Part shown: in pieces, positions 23,254-34,228 of the stretch
Numbering within the stretch: the first letter of the stretch is position 1
Layout of the letters: every line of letters starts with the position of its first letter
Assembly: GCA_949710005.1 (NCBI GenBank)
Contig: OX453282.1
Span: forward strand, 20,813,664-20,877,663
Source: Ricordea florida
Lineage: Eukaryota; Cnidaria; Anthozoa; Corallimorpharia; Ricordeidae
Reading direction: 5' to 3'
Length of the DNA stretch: 64,000 nt
The notes under the pieces: generated by a model
Told to the model about the DNA's origin: nothing
Database searches by the model: none
The model's input: only the letters and a program-made list of their open reading frames with translations
Made by a program: the position numbers and the translations under genes

Positions 23254-23640
23254 TTATAGTAGAGTGCACTCACTGTATCTGTGAAACAAATAATACTAGC
23301 TACTACTAAATAGTGTTGATTAGACAATAGGAAACAAAGAAATTAGCATAATGTAACACCTATTTTGTACTGTTTATATTTCACGGATTAAGTGTGTGCG
23401 CTCTAATACATTTATTTGTTTTGTTATAAGGTGCTCATGCTAAATTCATGAAATAAATATTACTAAAGATACAGCTTGCTAAACAGTGTAGAATAAATAC
23501 ACTTAATTCCTGAAACAAACATAGTACAAAGTAGGTGATAAATAATGCTAATTTGTTTGTTCTCTATTGTCTCATCAACACTATTTATTATAACTAGTAA
23601 TATTTGTTTCACAGATTTAGTGCTTCTACTCTAGCATAAT
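23254..23640. repeat. Inverted repeat, about 90-bp arms
   Basis: The left arm (about 23254-23352) includes GTGAAACAAATAATACTAG and AATAGTGTTGATTAGACAAT. Its reverse complement recurs at about 23549-23637 with moderate divergence. It is probably a small foldback or MITE in AT-rich surroundings. No coding sequence. Confidence 0.55.
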
Positions 23641-24587
23641 TTAGTGCTATTTGCTGTGTAATTATACGTTCACTGGTTTAGAGGGAGCACTTAACCATTG
23701 TATATAAATATAAACACAAGGAATGAGTCAAATACAACTTTTATTCCATTAAAACTTGACATACAATTAAAGTCAAATACATAGATATTTTTTTTATAAT
23801 CTCATAATCGGTATATATTGAGTAATTAAAGATGCATTTAAAACATACAAACATAAAATAGTTTTGCATTATTCATTTTTATGATTTCCCGGTCAATAGA
23901 CAGTATTTGAAAAGGCACAACATCAAAGGCATAACAACTGTTATTGATTGGTTATAAATAGTTAAAATCAGTTTTCAATCAGTTTTCCTTTTTTAGAGAA
24001 ACAAAGCCAATTTATTTGAACTGTAAAAAAGTATTGGTGATAGTACTGCACTGTTTTTACTACAGTCAGTCATATTTCTTTTACAGTTTAATGTGAATAG
24101 AACAAGTCTATCTCAAAATTACTTTTTGGCTCTTTTTAGCATATTTGTACACAGAGCTTTTGAATATTGATAGATAGATATATACTTTAAGTGGGTATTT
24201 TCAAATGAATAAATATAAAGTTAAAAAATAAAGTTAGAAAGCAAACACTAAAAGTGTGTGACATAACTAGTTCAAAATAAAAACAACAAGAAAACAAACT
24301 TATTAATTTTTTCCTTCTGCTTAATTTGTGCCATTCAGCTGTCATAGCTAATTAAAGTAGTACTACTGTTTCATGGATTTAAATGCAATTTTTACTGTAC
24401 ATTTTTATATGTACACAATAGAACAGCAATGAAGCAATTAGAGTGGTTTTTATAAACCCATGAAACAAAAAAGTAATCATAAAAGAGTAATAGCCAGATT
24501 CACACAATAGAAAACAAAGTCTTGAGTTGAATGCATGCATGATTTCCATGACCAGTCCATGATTGTCAGGACAATATTACTTACTTG
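23641..24587. other. Non-genic, AT-rich stretch
   Basis: Low-GC sequence without a supported gene. Short repeated phrases such as TTCATGGATTTAAATG and its partial inverse near 24360-24470 hint at another decayed palindrome. Confidence 0.4.
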
Positions 24588-24770
24588 CTAATTAATTCGG
24601 CTCGAATTCTTCCTCAAAGCATTTAATTGCTTTGATTTTCTTAAAAATTCTTCTTTTAATTCACACCTCCTTTGAGCGAGATCGCCTATGGGAAATCGCA
24701 GTTTTTCTGTAGTTTTGGTCGTTCTTCGCGGAGCTCTTCGCTTCTTGCTCCCCATCAGCCACAGCAGCAC
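24588..24770 (-). CDS. Small basic ORF, unknown function
   Basis: A 60-codon frame on the minus strand is rich in Lys and Arg (SKKRRAPRRTTKT near its start) and ends in a leucine/lysine-rich, helix-prone tail. A plausible splice acceptor (TTTTTAG) lies just upstream at 24781-24787, so it may be the terminal exon of a small gene or of a transposon accessory protein. A neighbouring frame points the other way at 25008. No family recognised; the coding status is uncertain. Confidence 0.25.
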   Translation of the reverse strand: MLLWLMGSKKRRAPRRTTKTTEKLRFPIGDLAQRRCELKEEFLRKSKQLNALRKNSSRIN

Positions 24771-25007
24771 TCAACGCCACCTAAAAATTCACCAATTTTG
24801 TGACAAATTTTCAATATTAAATAAATAACAATCAATGTTCTCGAGGTTCCAAAAATATTTAGTAGAGTCAAAAGTGTGGTTCTATGGTTTTAATTTGTTC
24901 ATAAATCCTACACGAAGGCAAAAAAATAAGAAATAAAACAAGGTACTCACACTTCATATCGATGATTGCTCTTCAGATGTCTATGTCAACTTTGCTCCGG
25001 AGCAAAA

Positions 25008-25385
25008 ATGCGAAAAAAAAGTGAAAATATAGCAAATTTGGTACGAGAAGAAAGCTCACGATGCGAAGAAACGATTTGTCTTTGGTGCAAAACAGACAAA
25101 CTAGCTGCCAGGCTTCTATGGGCCAATAAAACTACAATACCAGCTGTGGATCGAATGAATCAATATCGGCCGAGCTCAATTGTCTCTTTAAAAGACTGGG
25201 ATCAAGTGGACATTCTTTTGGCTGATAAAGGGGTAGAAATTTCCCACCGTGTGGGTATTTGGCACGCCGTATTTTTTCTAAGTCTTTTGGCGGGAAAATT
25301 AGGCCAATTTGAACAGAGTGCTAGTAGGAATACTAGTTATGCAAACCAAAAAAGACAGGATAACCAGAGAAAGCAAACTCATTAA
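25008..25385 (+). CDS. Hypothetical ORF reaching into a tandem duplication
   Basis: The frame from ATG 25008 begins MRKKSENIANLVREESSRCE and includes a CLWC pair and a DWDQVDILLADKGVEISHRV stretch, which looks like real protein sequence in its balance of residues. The last 33 codons fall in the 297-bp tandem duplicate (from 25283), so the end is probably not original. Function unknown. It could be a fragment of a transposon gene or a host exon. Confidence 0.3.
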   Translation: MRKKSENIANLVREESSRCEETICLWCKTDKLAARLLWANKTTIPAVDRMNQYRPSSIVSLKDWDQVDILLADKGVEISHRVGIWHAVFFLSLLAGKLGQFEQSASRNTSYANQKRQDNQRKQTH

Positions 25386-25579
25386 ACCAGTGAATTTTAG
25401 CGCATGTGCATTTGATGAAAATAGAGACTTCCGGAAAAACTCGCGCATGCGTAAAAGGTGCAAATGGAGACAGTAAATTTTTCGACGCTTTTTGACCAGG
25501 TTTAAATTTGATCCTTGTTTCCGACCTAACAATACTGGTTCACTGGTTTCAAGTTTGCAAACTCTGTTCCGTTCAATCG
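25283..25579. repeat. 297-bp tandem duplication, copy 1
   Basis: Begins TCTTTTGGCGGGAAAATTAG and ends CCGTTCAATCG. It is immediately followed by copy 2. The two differ at one position that I could see (GTAAAAGG here, GTACAAGG in copy 2), so the duplication is recent or recently homogenised. Confidence 0.95.
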
Positions 25580-25876
25580 TCTTTTGGCGGGAAAATTAGG
25601 CCAATTTGAACAGAGTGCTAGTAGGAATACTAGTTATGCAAACCAAAAAAGACAGGATAACCAGAGAAAGCAAACTCATTAAACCAGTGAATTTTAGCGC
25701 ATGTGCATTTGATGAAAATAGAGACTTCCGGAAAAACTCGCGCATGCGTACAAGGTGCAAATGGAGACAGTAAATTTTTCGACGCTTTTTGACCAGGTTT
25801 AAATTTGATCCTTGTTTCCGACCTAACAATACTGGTTCACTGGTTTCAAGTTTGCAAACTCTGTTCCGTTCAATCG
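25580..25876. repeat. 297-bp tandem duplication, copy 2
   Basis: Head-to-tail with copy 1 and of identical length. The offset between equivalent positions is exactly 297. The duplicated minus-strand reading frame seen in both copies differs by one residue and is not evidence of a gene. Confidence 0.95.
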
Positions 25877-28800
25877 AGCTTTATTGACGCCAAGCAGTGT
25901 ACAGTCAAAAGTTAGAATACAGTTCTTCTTTCTTTGGTTCTTGTGGCTCATCCATCGATCAGTCTGAAAATCAAACAGAAATTCCAACGACAAGTCAGCA
26001 ATAGCCATCAGATTAAACAATCCTTCTATGGTGAATTGTCTGCAATCACATCGTCCAAGATGTAGGATCTCCTAGATACTACAACGCATTTTACTTGCAA
26101 TTCAATGATTATCGATGATAGAGTTGCAACCAAAGCAGGCCATCCAAACGATGAAACATCACGTTGTCTCTAGTATTTGAATAAACACTCAGGGCCGATT
26201 ATCCCGAACGTAATGGAGGAATGGATTATAGAGAGAAAGGTCCAATAGACACATCTAAAACCAACAGTACCACATTACAATGCTGTTCAGTAGCTGCATG
26301 GTTTTGGTCCACTGATGAAAATGTTAGAACTACACTTTTAGTACAGTACTGTTCGGTGGCTCTCCAATGAATAGACACAGTGCACAGATGTAAAATTTAG
26401 AAGCACAATGTATAGTAAAACAAACAAACAAACAGTACCACTGCACAGTACTGTTCAGTGGCCTTAAAACAACTACATGTATATTTTGACTGCTTTTGCT
26501 TTGGTATAGTTTGCTAAAGCTAATCACGAAATCACGAAATCCTGAAATCTTTTGTTTCGAATCGCAGCAAGAATAACTGTTTACAAAATATCAAAACATA
26601 AGTAATCAAATTTTATTATAACAACTCTTTTCATAAAATATTGATTTGCATTAAACTGAAATTTTCATACCAACAAAATTTCATTACTTATATATATATA
26701 CTTGGAAAAGACAGGCAAATATGTCACTTTGATTACCAATTTGGGTAACTTGGTTAATATGCTGTAGTTCAATTTTTTCCTTGGTTCAAATTTTATTTTC
26801 CCTTGTTTAAAACTCATTATCATTCATTACCATACCAAAAAAACAAAGGAAAATAAAACTTGAACCAAGGAAAAAATTGAACTACAACAAATACACCCAG
26901 TTTTCCCACGAACAAATATTGCAGATCTTTTAAAATGCTTGTATGTACAAGGTATGGATGCTAAGAGTCAACAAAGCCAGGTATTGTAGCAACAATTCCA
27001 TTGATGAAATTAATCTAGGTAGCATCATGTGAGACGCGAAAACGCTGTTGTTCAATTTTACGCTTGCTGCCAATATCCCTGCACAACTGAAGGTTATAAA
27101 CACACACAAAAAAGTAAAAACAAATAAAGTATAAAATTAAGATCAAACTAATTAAACTAACTCAATAAAAAACGGAATTCTCCCCTTTGTAACTGTATTT
27201 ATACATAATCGTTCATGAGATCATTAAACAGACTTGATGTAGCCGATGAGAGCGTTCATATACGGGGAGGGTGGCATTTGTCTTGTTCTATCGTCTATGG
27301 TCGATAAATAAGGTTTTAACAGTCATTTGGAAAGATAGTCCAAATTACGTATACAATAGCAAGAAAACTCGTATGGCATACCGGTTTAGCTGTAATCCTC
27401 TTCAATTCCGCTGATCCAGGTATAGTATCTCTGTAGTGAAATGTTAACATAAACTATGAACAGTTAAAAATTACGGAGCAAAATATCATGAAGGCACTCA
27501 GTTACAATCGAGAGGCTAAGGCTGTCTATAACTTAGGCAGAATTTCCTATTATTTGTTGCCGTTGTTTTTTTTTTCGTAAAATCGACTAATCATTAGCAC
27601 AATCCCTTCTATTTTCCACCGATAATCGCAAATTGGACAATTTTATGGGAGCAGAAAAATCGACTTAACATTCCACTTAAGCTCTTTAACTTTTACTTAT
27701 TCATCATCAACCAAGTCAATGAGAAGAAAATCTGGGATACATAATATACACCTTTAAATTCATTTATGCTACGTTTTGTTTACAATTGTATATTTTTGTT
27801 TCAGCACAAATACTAGCAAAGCTGATAGAGAACATGGCATCTTCGTCTGAAACATACGCTTATGCAAATGAGTCTTTCGTACTCGGCTACTCCAAACGAA
27901 GTTTTGCCTGCATTTTAGCAAATACAGAATTTCAGCTTCAAATTGAAGTCCTGGAAGCTTAACACTAAAATCACAGAACCAAACTGAGCTAAAAGATTAG
28001 TTTGAAACAAACGGTCGTACCTTTCGAGAACGACGTAACAGTAGTTATACCGGTGATCGCCTTCGTGTATAACATTGCCAAGAAAACTTCATATCTCCAA
28101 CACTTTTTCTTGTTATTTTTTCTCATCTTCTGCTTCAATAATATCTTACATTCCCTTGAAGCTCATTTGGAGAGTAAAACAGGACTAAAAAGCCACTAAA
28201 ATTGAAATTCTCGAATCGTTCAAATCCAACCATTTTCTCAGCCACCACGTTTCATCGAAGGTGAGAGGACAGATATGAATGTATAATTAATTACAAAATA
28301 ATTTTTTCGCGGTCCTGGCAATGAACTCCTCCTTTCTGCTTGGATTTTAACACAGAACATCACACACAGCATTAAGACATTTCAAAAATCAACAAAGTAT
28401 AAAAGATATATATACAAAAGTAATGTGAGATCTGTCTGCTTTTAAGTAATTCTTTGCTGATCTCTGGCAACTGTGGTGAGTCATTCACGGTAGCTTCTTT
28501 GCCAGTCCTAAAACGAGTCTTGGGTAAATCTACGCGAGACTTCAAAAAGAGAGACATATAGATGAAGGGTAAAACAGAAAATTTCCCCTGAGTGTCGTTT
28601 TTATTGCTGCAAATTACTTAATTCTCACTGAGCTTTATGCCTAACCTTACCCCCAGAAGTCTGCGTTTTACTGACACCAGTAGGTTGAAACAAGAGAACA
28701 TGAAGGATAGAGAGGGGCGTCGGCTGGGATATGAAAACTTCGGTTAACCTATTGATAGAAATGGAAGTACTTTTTCCGCGTTTGTATATAATGGGAGCTC

Positions 28801-29028
28801 GCAGCTCTTGATATGTATGAGTTTCTCTAATTATGTATCATTCAGGTAGAATTTACAAACAAGAGTCCTACTTGGTACGCCATGAGGAACATGATGAGGC
28901 ATGCGGACCTCTCAGAAGACAGACTTCCGTGTCTAAAAATAAGTTTTCTGATGTTTTCATATCCCAAGGGCTTGCCTGGGAGTGTTCCTTGTGCTCTCTT
29001 GGTTGAAAGTTATGGAGTGTAGTTGTAT
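25877..29028. other. Non-genic stretch with a small palindromic MITE
   Basis: Apart from the MITE at 26757-26892, I see no supported feature. Around 26250-26470 a phrase like ACAGTACTGTTCAGTGGC recurs two or three times in diverged form. A 42-codon ORF at 27834-27962 (MASSSETYAYANESFVLGYS...) has no recognisable motif. Confidence 0.45.
26757..26892. mobile_element. Palindromic MITE (TTGTAGTTCAATTTTTTCC family), copy 1
   Basis: Nearly the whole 136 bp folds on itself. The left end reads GCTGTAGTTCAATTTTTTCC and the right end is its inverse, ending GAACTACAAC. Other copies are at 29029-29164 and 46513-46650. No coding capacity. Confidence 0.8.
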
Positions 29029-29164
29029 ATATGTTGCAGCCTAGTTTTATCCTTGGTTTAAACTTGGTTTTCTTTTGTTTTGGTTATTGTAATTTGATGA
29101 TAACTAGCTTGAAACAAAGCAAAATAAAAATTTCAACCAAGGTTATAATTGAACTACAGCATAT
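29029..29164. mobile_element. Palindromic MITE, copy 2 (diverged)
   Basis: Starts ATATGTTGCAGCCTAG and ends TTGAACTACAGCATAT. It has the same layout as copies 1 and 3 but more substitutions. It lies 43 bp from the terminal block of the Penelope-like remnant. Confidence 0.7.
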
Positions 29165-29207
29165 ACACCGCTAAGTAAGAGAAGAACTCGAGCAATCTCA
29201 GTGGGGG

Positions 29208-30560
29208 GTGCTGACGTTTCGAACGTTAGCCCTTCGTCCGGAGCGAACGAGAGGATTACGGTTTATGCGCAAATTAAATAGGGAGGTTTGGAGCCAAGCT
29301 ATTGGTGGCGCCATAGCAGCGTGTGAACGAAAGTGAAGAAACTTAATAAATACCGTGATACGTACCGTGGGGATTAAGAGAACCGAGTTGGAAGATAAGC
29401 CTTTGTTCTAGGACGGCCCTCCGAGTTACACTGATGCAGGGAAAGGCCGCAGACCGCCATGGTTTAATTTGGGTGGAATTGTTAGGCAGATTTAAGTGTC
29501 ACTCTACTGGTTTAGATGCATCTTTGTCATTTCTTTCGACGTCACACAAATGTTCGCGGAAACGGTAACCTAAAATTCTTCCCGTCTCACCAATGAATAT
29601 CATCTTGCATAAGGTGCATTTTATGCATTAGATAACATTGGCGGAAGTGCACGTAAAGCGATCGGTGTTTGTAATCGATCGCTTAGGTCCTGTCTCTTTG
29701 CCTGTTATGAATGAAAGGACAATTGCAGCGTCTTTTGAGTGTGCATTTGAAGGTGCCAGGTGATTCGCCTGATTTCAGTGTACTTTTGACTAAAACATCA
29801 CTCACGTTTTTCTTACGTTTTATTGAGATGGTTGATGGTAGTGAGAAGTTTCCGCCTGTTACGCTATCAGTCTGAAGTAACGTAGAGTTCGTCAGATTGA
29901 TGTTTTTTACAGGTAGGTTGAGTAGGTGAGAAGTGAGTATACACGGTATTCTCTGGTTCTATTCCTTTTGTGACGTTTGTGGAGTTGGCTGCCGGTCAGT
30001 TTCTTGAACGCGTTGCTGAGCTGTCCTCACAACTGACTCAGAGTAACCGCGGTTCTTGAAGAACGGGAGTATTTCGTCTGATTTTTTAGAAACGTCAGAC
30101 TCTGATCACCGCACAAACGTCGAAGTCTTAGAAATTGAGAAAATGGAATGGAATTTTTAACATGGGTGGGGTGAGAGGATGATTGCAACTGATAACTATG
30201 AGAGTCTGTAGGTTTGTAATGCACACTAGTCGAAAGGCCGTTGTTGTCAATTGAAACGTTGATGTCGAGAAAAGCTATTTAAGTTTCTGAAATTTGCCTA
30301 GTCTATTTCAATGCTGGGCGGAACGAATTGACAGAATTTATAAATTGTTCAAGTTCTTCCCTGGTAGATGAAGTTGCGCCGACATAGTCGTCGATGTAGC
30401 GGCGATTTAGCTCAGGTTTAAATCCGCTGTATCGGATGAAAAATTTGCTCTCAGTGCAGCCTACGAAGAGATTGGCATAGCTAGGTCTCATTTTAGTGCC
30501 CATGCGACACCAGTGACCTGTTGGTAGTAGCTGTCGGAAAATTAATGAGAAACAGTTGAG
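29208..30560 (-). mobile_element. Penelope-like retroelement, decayed fragment
   Basis: On the minus strand, the frame at 30303-30503 reads GTKMRPSYANLFVGC and then RRYIDDYVGATSS. The YIDD is the reverse transcriptase motif C in the context typical of Penelope-like elements. Downstream frames (30027-30224) continue with HYKPTDSHSYQ and a basic LRLRRLCGD region, as in the post-RT part of this family. Stops and frame changes show decay. The plus-strand block GGTGCTGACGTTTCGAACG at 29208 matches the ends of the insert at 6852. A GIY-YIG endonuclease region would lie at 29300-29750 but is too damaged to confirm. Confidence 0.8.
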
Positions 30561-31073
30561 TGCTAAAACTAGTTTGGCTATTTTTGACAGTACTTCAACT
30601 TTAGGCTAGTGGTGACGGTTAGCGGCTTCTTCCCACAATTCAAACCGCCCTTTGGAAGAAAAACGCCTGAAACAGCCCTTATATGAGTGGTAAATGTCAT
30701 TTCTAGACGTTTTTCGCTCATAAGCGGCTTGAATAACGGAAACAAGACGCTACCGTCTTGGGGAAAATTCAAACAGTGCCAACCACGTGAAATTCTGAAC
30801 AAGTCGTATGGAAGAGCCCCATAGTGTACGCCCCACTAAAATATTGTCCAATAAAGAGCGCATACCAACTGGTTGATCTAAAAATCCAACATTCTTCATC
30901 TCACTGGTATCTCAATTGTAGTAAGACAAATTGCTCACGTATCAAAATAGCTATTTTTATTTGCTTACAAAATCTGTTCACTCTATCAATAATAAAAATA
31001 CATAATAGCCTATCAATTTCTTTTTAAAACTATTTATACGCTATAAAAAGTACTTGCAGTGTATTTAGAAGTC
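30561..31073. other. Non-genic spacer
   Basis: AT-rich sequence between the Penelope remnant and the Harbinger cluster. No supported feature. Confidence 0.45.
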
Positions 31074-31076
31074 TAT

Positions 31077-31226
31077 AGGTGCGTTCCTTTTGTATGATCC
31101 GGATTTGGATCAAAGGGACCGATGAATCCTTCTCCAGAGTGTATTCATCGGTTCCTTTGATATGCAATGATCCGTGCGATCTCGGATCACAGATCCAAAT
31201 CCGGATCATACCAAAGGAACGCACCT
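31077..31226. mobile_element. 150-bp palindromic MITE next to the Harbinger element
   Basis: The ends AGGTGCGTTCCTTT are inverted and flanked by TAT on both sides (31074-31076 and 31227-31229). GATCCGGATTTGGATC and GATGAATCC blocks are mirrored inside. The terminal motif resembles that of the Harbinger element 31 bp away (GGGTGCGTTTCTTTGGG), so it probably belongs to a related PIF-Harbinger MITE family. Confidence 0.75.
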
Positions 31227-31516
31227 TATGTTCTGCCTCGATGTATAGTCGGCTAAGGGTGCGTTTCTTTGGGAAAATCCAAATCCGGATTCATGAATCC
31301 AAAAACAGATTTTGCGTTTCTTTACCTATATCCGAAAATGGATTAATCTCGGATCAATGATCTGAAGAATCCACACTCCGAGTGGATTCATTAGATCAAA
31401 TCTAAATCCGGATTTTTAGGATTCATGATCTGTGCGTTTCTTTGGGAACGGATCCGAAAAAAGTACGTCTGGCAAGCGGTCTTCTTGTGAAAGTCCGCCA
31501 TTTGTCAGCTGGAATC

Positions 31517-32589
31517 ATGGCGAGTGATCAAGGTGAGTTTTCAGTGCTACTTTCCGTAAAATATACCCAAAAATGTTATAGAAAGTCGTAATTTTTTTCG
31601 AAGAACTTCACTAGCATACAAATTACATTAATCCTGGATGACTGAAAGTGGTTTCAAACGCAAGTAACAGCAATTAGTCGCTCTGCTCGTTAGTTCCATA
31701 ATTTTCACAGAAGTTTATTTGGACCTTTCCACCTTTTGATCTTTCCAATCTGCAGGACAATACTGGACACAATTTTTGCAGTGGAGTACTGATAACCCTC
31801 AGGACTTTTCAGTAAACCCTTCTTATCTTCAACACAGTGGGAGCGATACTTTTTCAAACCCTCCTTCAGCTGCTCCTTTGCTGTATTTGCCATCGCAGCA
31901 AGCTGGTCCTTCGGGGTTGTCGAGTAGTCTCTCAAGAAACAAGTCAGTCAAGTGAAGATGGCGAAGGCGAATCGAGAGGGGCTGTACGCTGGTCCAGAGC
32001 TGATGTTTTGTTGTTAATTTCCTGTTATGCGGAACGTAGAGAAAGATTTAAAGATATAAACACAAAGAACAAGACTTTATGGGAAGAAATTAGCGACGAG
32101 TTACAGAAGAAGGGGTTGTTCTACAGTGCTAAAATGTGTGAGACGAAAATGAAAAATCTGAAGAGAAGCTATGTTACCTGTGTCGACCACAATAAAATCA
32201 CTGGAAATGACAGAAAGAAATGCAACTTCTACGACGAACTTCACGAAATCTTTTCACGAGATGATGCCATCCAGCCCAAAGCAGTATGTAGCAACCTTGA
32301 TGGTCCAGTTAAACGTAGCAAAGAGGCAGTAAATACTGAACATTCCAGTTCCACAGGTGCGAGTGATATTGAGGAACCTTCCGCAGTGAAACCAAAGAAA
32401 AAGAAATTACCAGAGAGGAAAAAGAAGCAAGAAGACCTTGTTGGCCTTTTTAAGGAATTTTCCCAAGACAGAAAGGAAGAGGAAAAGGAGAAAATGAGCA
32501 AGTTGGAAAACATGCACGGTGAACGCATGGCGCTCATGAATCGGTTTCTGAATGTTTTTGAAAAATCGTTGAACAAAGACTCATCTTAA
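31517..32589 (+). CDS. Harbinger-encoded Myb/SANT-like DNA-binding protein
   Basis: I propose two exons: 31517-31532 (MASDQ plus one base, donor GTGAGT) and 31937-32589, joined after acceptor TCTCTCAAG, for 222 residues. Residues from about 23 to 110 form a Myb/SANT-like domain with spaced tryptophans (RWSRADVLLL, LWEEISDEL) and a KMKNLKRSY helix. The C-terminal third has a strongly basic stretch (KPKKKKLPERKKK), a likely nuclear localisation signal, then a charged coiled-coil-like tail. In this superfamily the Myb-like partner helps bring the transposase to the nucleus and to the element ends. The tiny first exon is inferred from splice consensus. The second exon's open frame also extends upstream into the intron, so the start is less certain than the domain. 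Confidence 0.75.
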
Positions 32590-33043
32590 CATTGGTTTTT
32601 ACTTTGTATTTTCTTGCATTAATTATTGCTTTTAACCAGTAATATGAACATACACTGTAGAAACTGTGACGCTGACAAAATCAGCATTGAGTTATCTTTA
32701 ACTGTATTATAATTACATGTATATGTTATGTTATATACATATTGTTACAAGCATTTGCATAATTTTCATCACAATGCAAAAACTGTTAATATTTCAAGCA
32801 AGACCAAAAACATGTTTGGTATTGAAAAAAAGATCCATGACTCGGGAGTCTCACTGCATAGTTGCTTTCTGTTTTTGTAAAATGGTGGGAGTGGGGTGGC
32901 ATATCTAAACCGATTTTGATATTTATAATACCCTTGAGTAAGCTCAAGTTGATATTTTAAGCAAGTCCAGAGAGGTGCATGCTTGGTAGTTGAAACACTC
33001 AGTAAAATGTATCAACGACATAAACCACTTATAAAATTTATGT
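32590..33043. other. Intergenic region of the Harbinger element
   Basis: Short AT-rich spacer between the two convergent 3' ends. No further feature seen. Confidence 0.5.
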
Positions 33044-34228
33044 TTATGGAATCAGTCTCATTATCATGTTTCTCTTATCAACCCCTCCTACCCCTGGTGG
33101 GAAGATGTCATCATCTTCATCGTCGTCGTCATCACTATCATTAGAATCATCCAAAAAATCATCAATATCATCTTCAATAATGCAAATATTGTGTAAGATG
33201 CAAGCAGACACAATAACTTCAGGGATATTATCAGTTTTATCAATATCCATCATTGTTTTAAGTTTTCTAAACCTGTTCTTAAGAAGTCCAATAGACCTTT
33301 CAACCACCATTCTGGTGGAACTGTGAGCAAAATTGTACCGTCTTTGTTGAGCAGTCAAATGTCCATTGTCTCGAAATGGGGTCAAAAGCCATCTTTTCAG
33401 GGGGTATGCTGCATCTCCCAGAATATGGGTGTTTCCTGGAAAATAGTTGTCTGGATTCACTTCAACTTCACGGCAGATTGGTGAATTACGAAATACACGA
33501 GCATCATGTACTGATCCAGGATAACCGCAGAAAACATCCGTCATAAATAGGTCAGGGTCACAAATGACTTGCAGTTGGACAGAAAAGAAACCCTTGCGAT
33601 TTATGTATTGTTCATGATTGTGTTTAGGGGCTTTGATTGGTATGTGAGTACCATCTACAGCGCCAATAACACCTGGAAAACCCTTTTTCCCCTCGAAGGC
33701 ATCCATTGCCGCCTGAGCTTTTTGACCAGTAGGAAACTTGATGAACTCAGCCATCAGGTGCCTGACTATAGCTTTGCAAACTCGTCTGTACACTCTGTAC
33801 GCAGTTGCCCTACAAACATCAAACCGATCGGCAACAGAACGTAAACATTCGGGATTTCCAAGTATCCACAGTGTCAGAAGGATTTGCTTTCTTAACTCAA
33901 CAGGTGGTCTTCCTCCGTGATCAGAGAACTGAGGTATGTCGTTGTGTACCGAAAGCAAATGTTCCAGAACTGTAACTGTATGCCTTGACAGACGGAAATG
34001 ACTTCGGAAGTCTTCCGGTATGTAGTTAGGAACAGTATTTTCGTAGAAGTTCTTCGTACGAACGTGCTCTTTTCGGCTTGGCCAAGCGGCTAAAAGGAGT
34101 AAAATTGCTTCATCATCTGCTCCGCGAAGAAGAAGCTGTTCTTGCGGCAAATCGTCAGCAAGGACTTCTTCGAAAAGTTCGAAAATCAAAGTGAGGCTCC
34201 CCGCCATTTTGAAAATACCGCCAAGCAC
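33044..34228 (-). CDS. HARBI1-like PIF-Harbinger transposase, intact DDE
   Basis: A single 394-codon frame; an internal Met at residue 8 (MAGSLTLIF) is an equally likely start. A helix-turn-helix-like segment spans about residues 128-150 (CLRSVADRFDVCRATAYRVY). The nuclease core has all three acidic residues in family context: D192 in GAVDGTHIPIKAP, D242 in GYPGSVHDARVF, and E310 in RMVVERSIGLLKNRF. The NRKGFFSVQLQ stretch between them is characteristic. The C-terminus is highly acidic (from about residue 354). Length matches full HARBI1-type transposases. It would excise and integrate the element, with the Myb-like partner encoded convergently. There is no stop or frameshift, so it may still be active. 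Confidence 0.95.
   Translation of the reverse strand: MLGGIFKMAGSLTLIFELFEEVLADDLPQEQLLLRGADDEAILLLLAAWPSRKEHVRTKNFYENTVPNYIPEDFRSHFRLSRHTVTVLEHLLSVHNDIPQFSDHGGRPPVELRKQILLTLWILGNPECLRSVADRFDVCRATAYRVYRRVCKAIVRHLMAEFIKFPTGQKAQAAMDAFEGKKGFPGVIGAVDGTHIPIKAPKHNHEQYINRKGFFSVQLQVICDPDLFMTDVFCGYPGSVHDARVFRNSPICREVEVNPDNYFPGNTHILGDAAYPLKRWLLTPFRDNGHLTAQQRRYNFAHSSTRMVVERSIGLLKNRFRKLKTMMDIDKTDNIPEVIVSACILHNICIIEDDIDDFLDDSNDSDDDDDEDDDIFPPGVGGVDKRNMIMRLIP

Noticed and set aside
31705-31935. 76-codon minus-strand ORF (MRDYSTTPKDQLAAMANTAK...)
   Set aside because: It lies inside the proposed intron of the Harbinger Myb-like gene on the opposite strand. It looks protein-like but has no recognisable domain, and three-gene Harbinger elements are not expected. 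A transcript would reopen the question.
33066-33326. Ser-rich plus-strand ORF
   Set aside because: It is the shadow of the acidic C-terminus of the minus-strand transposase.
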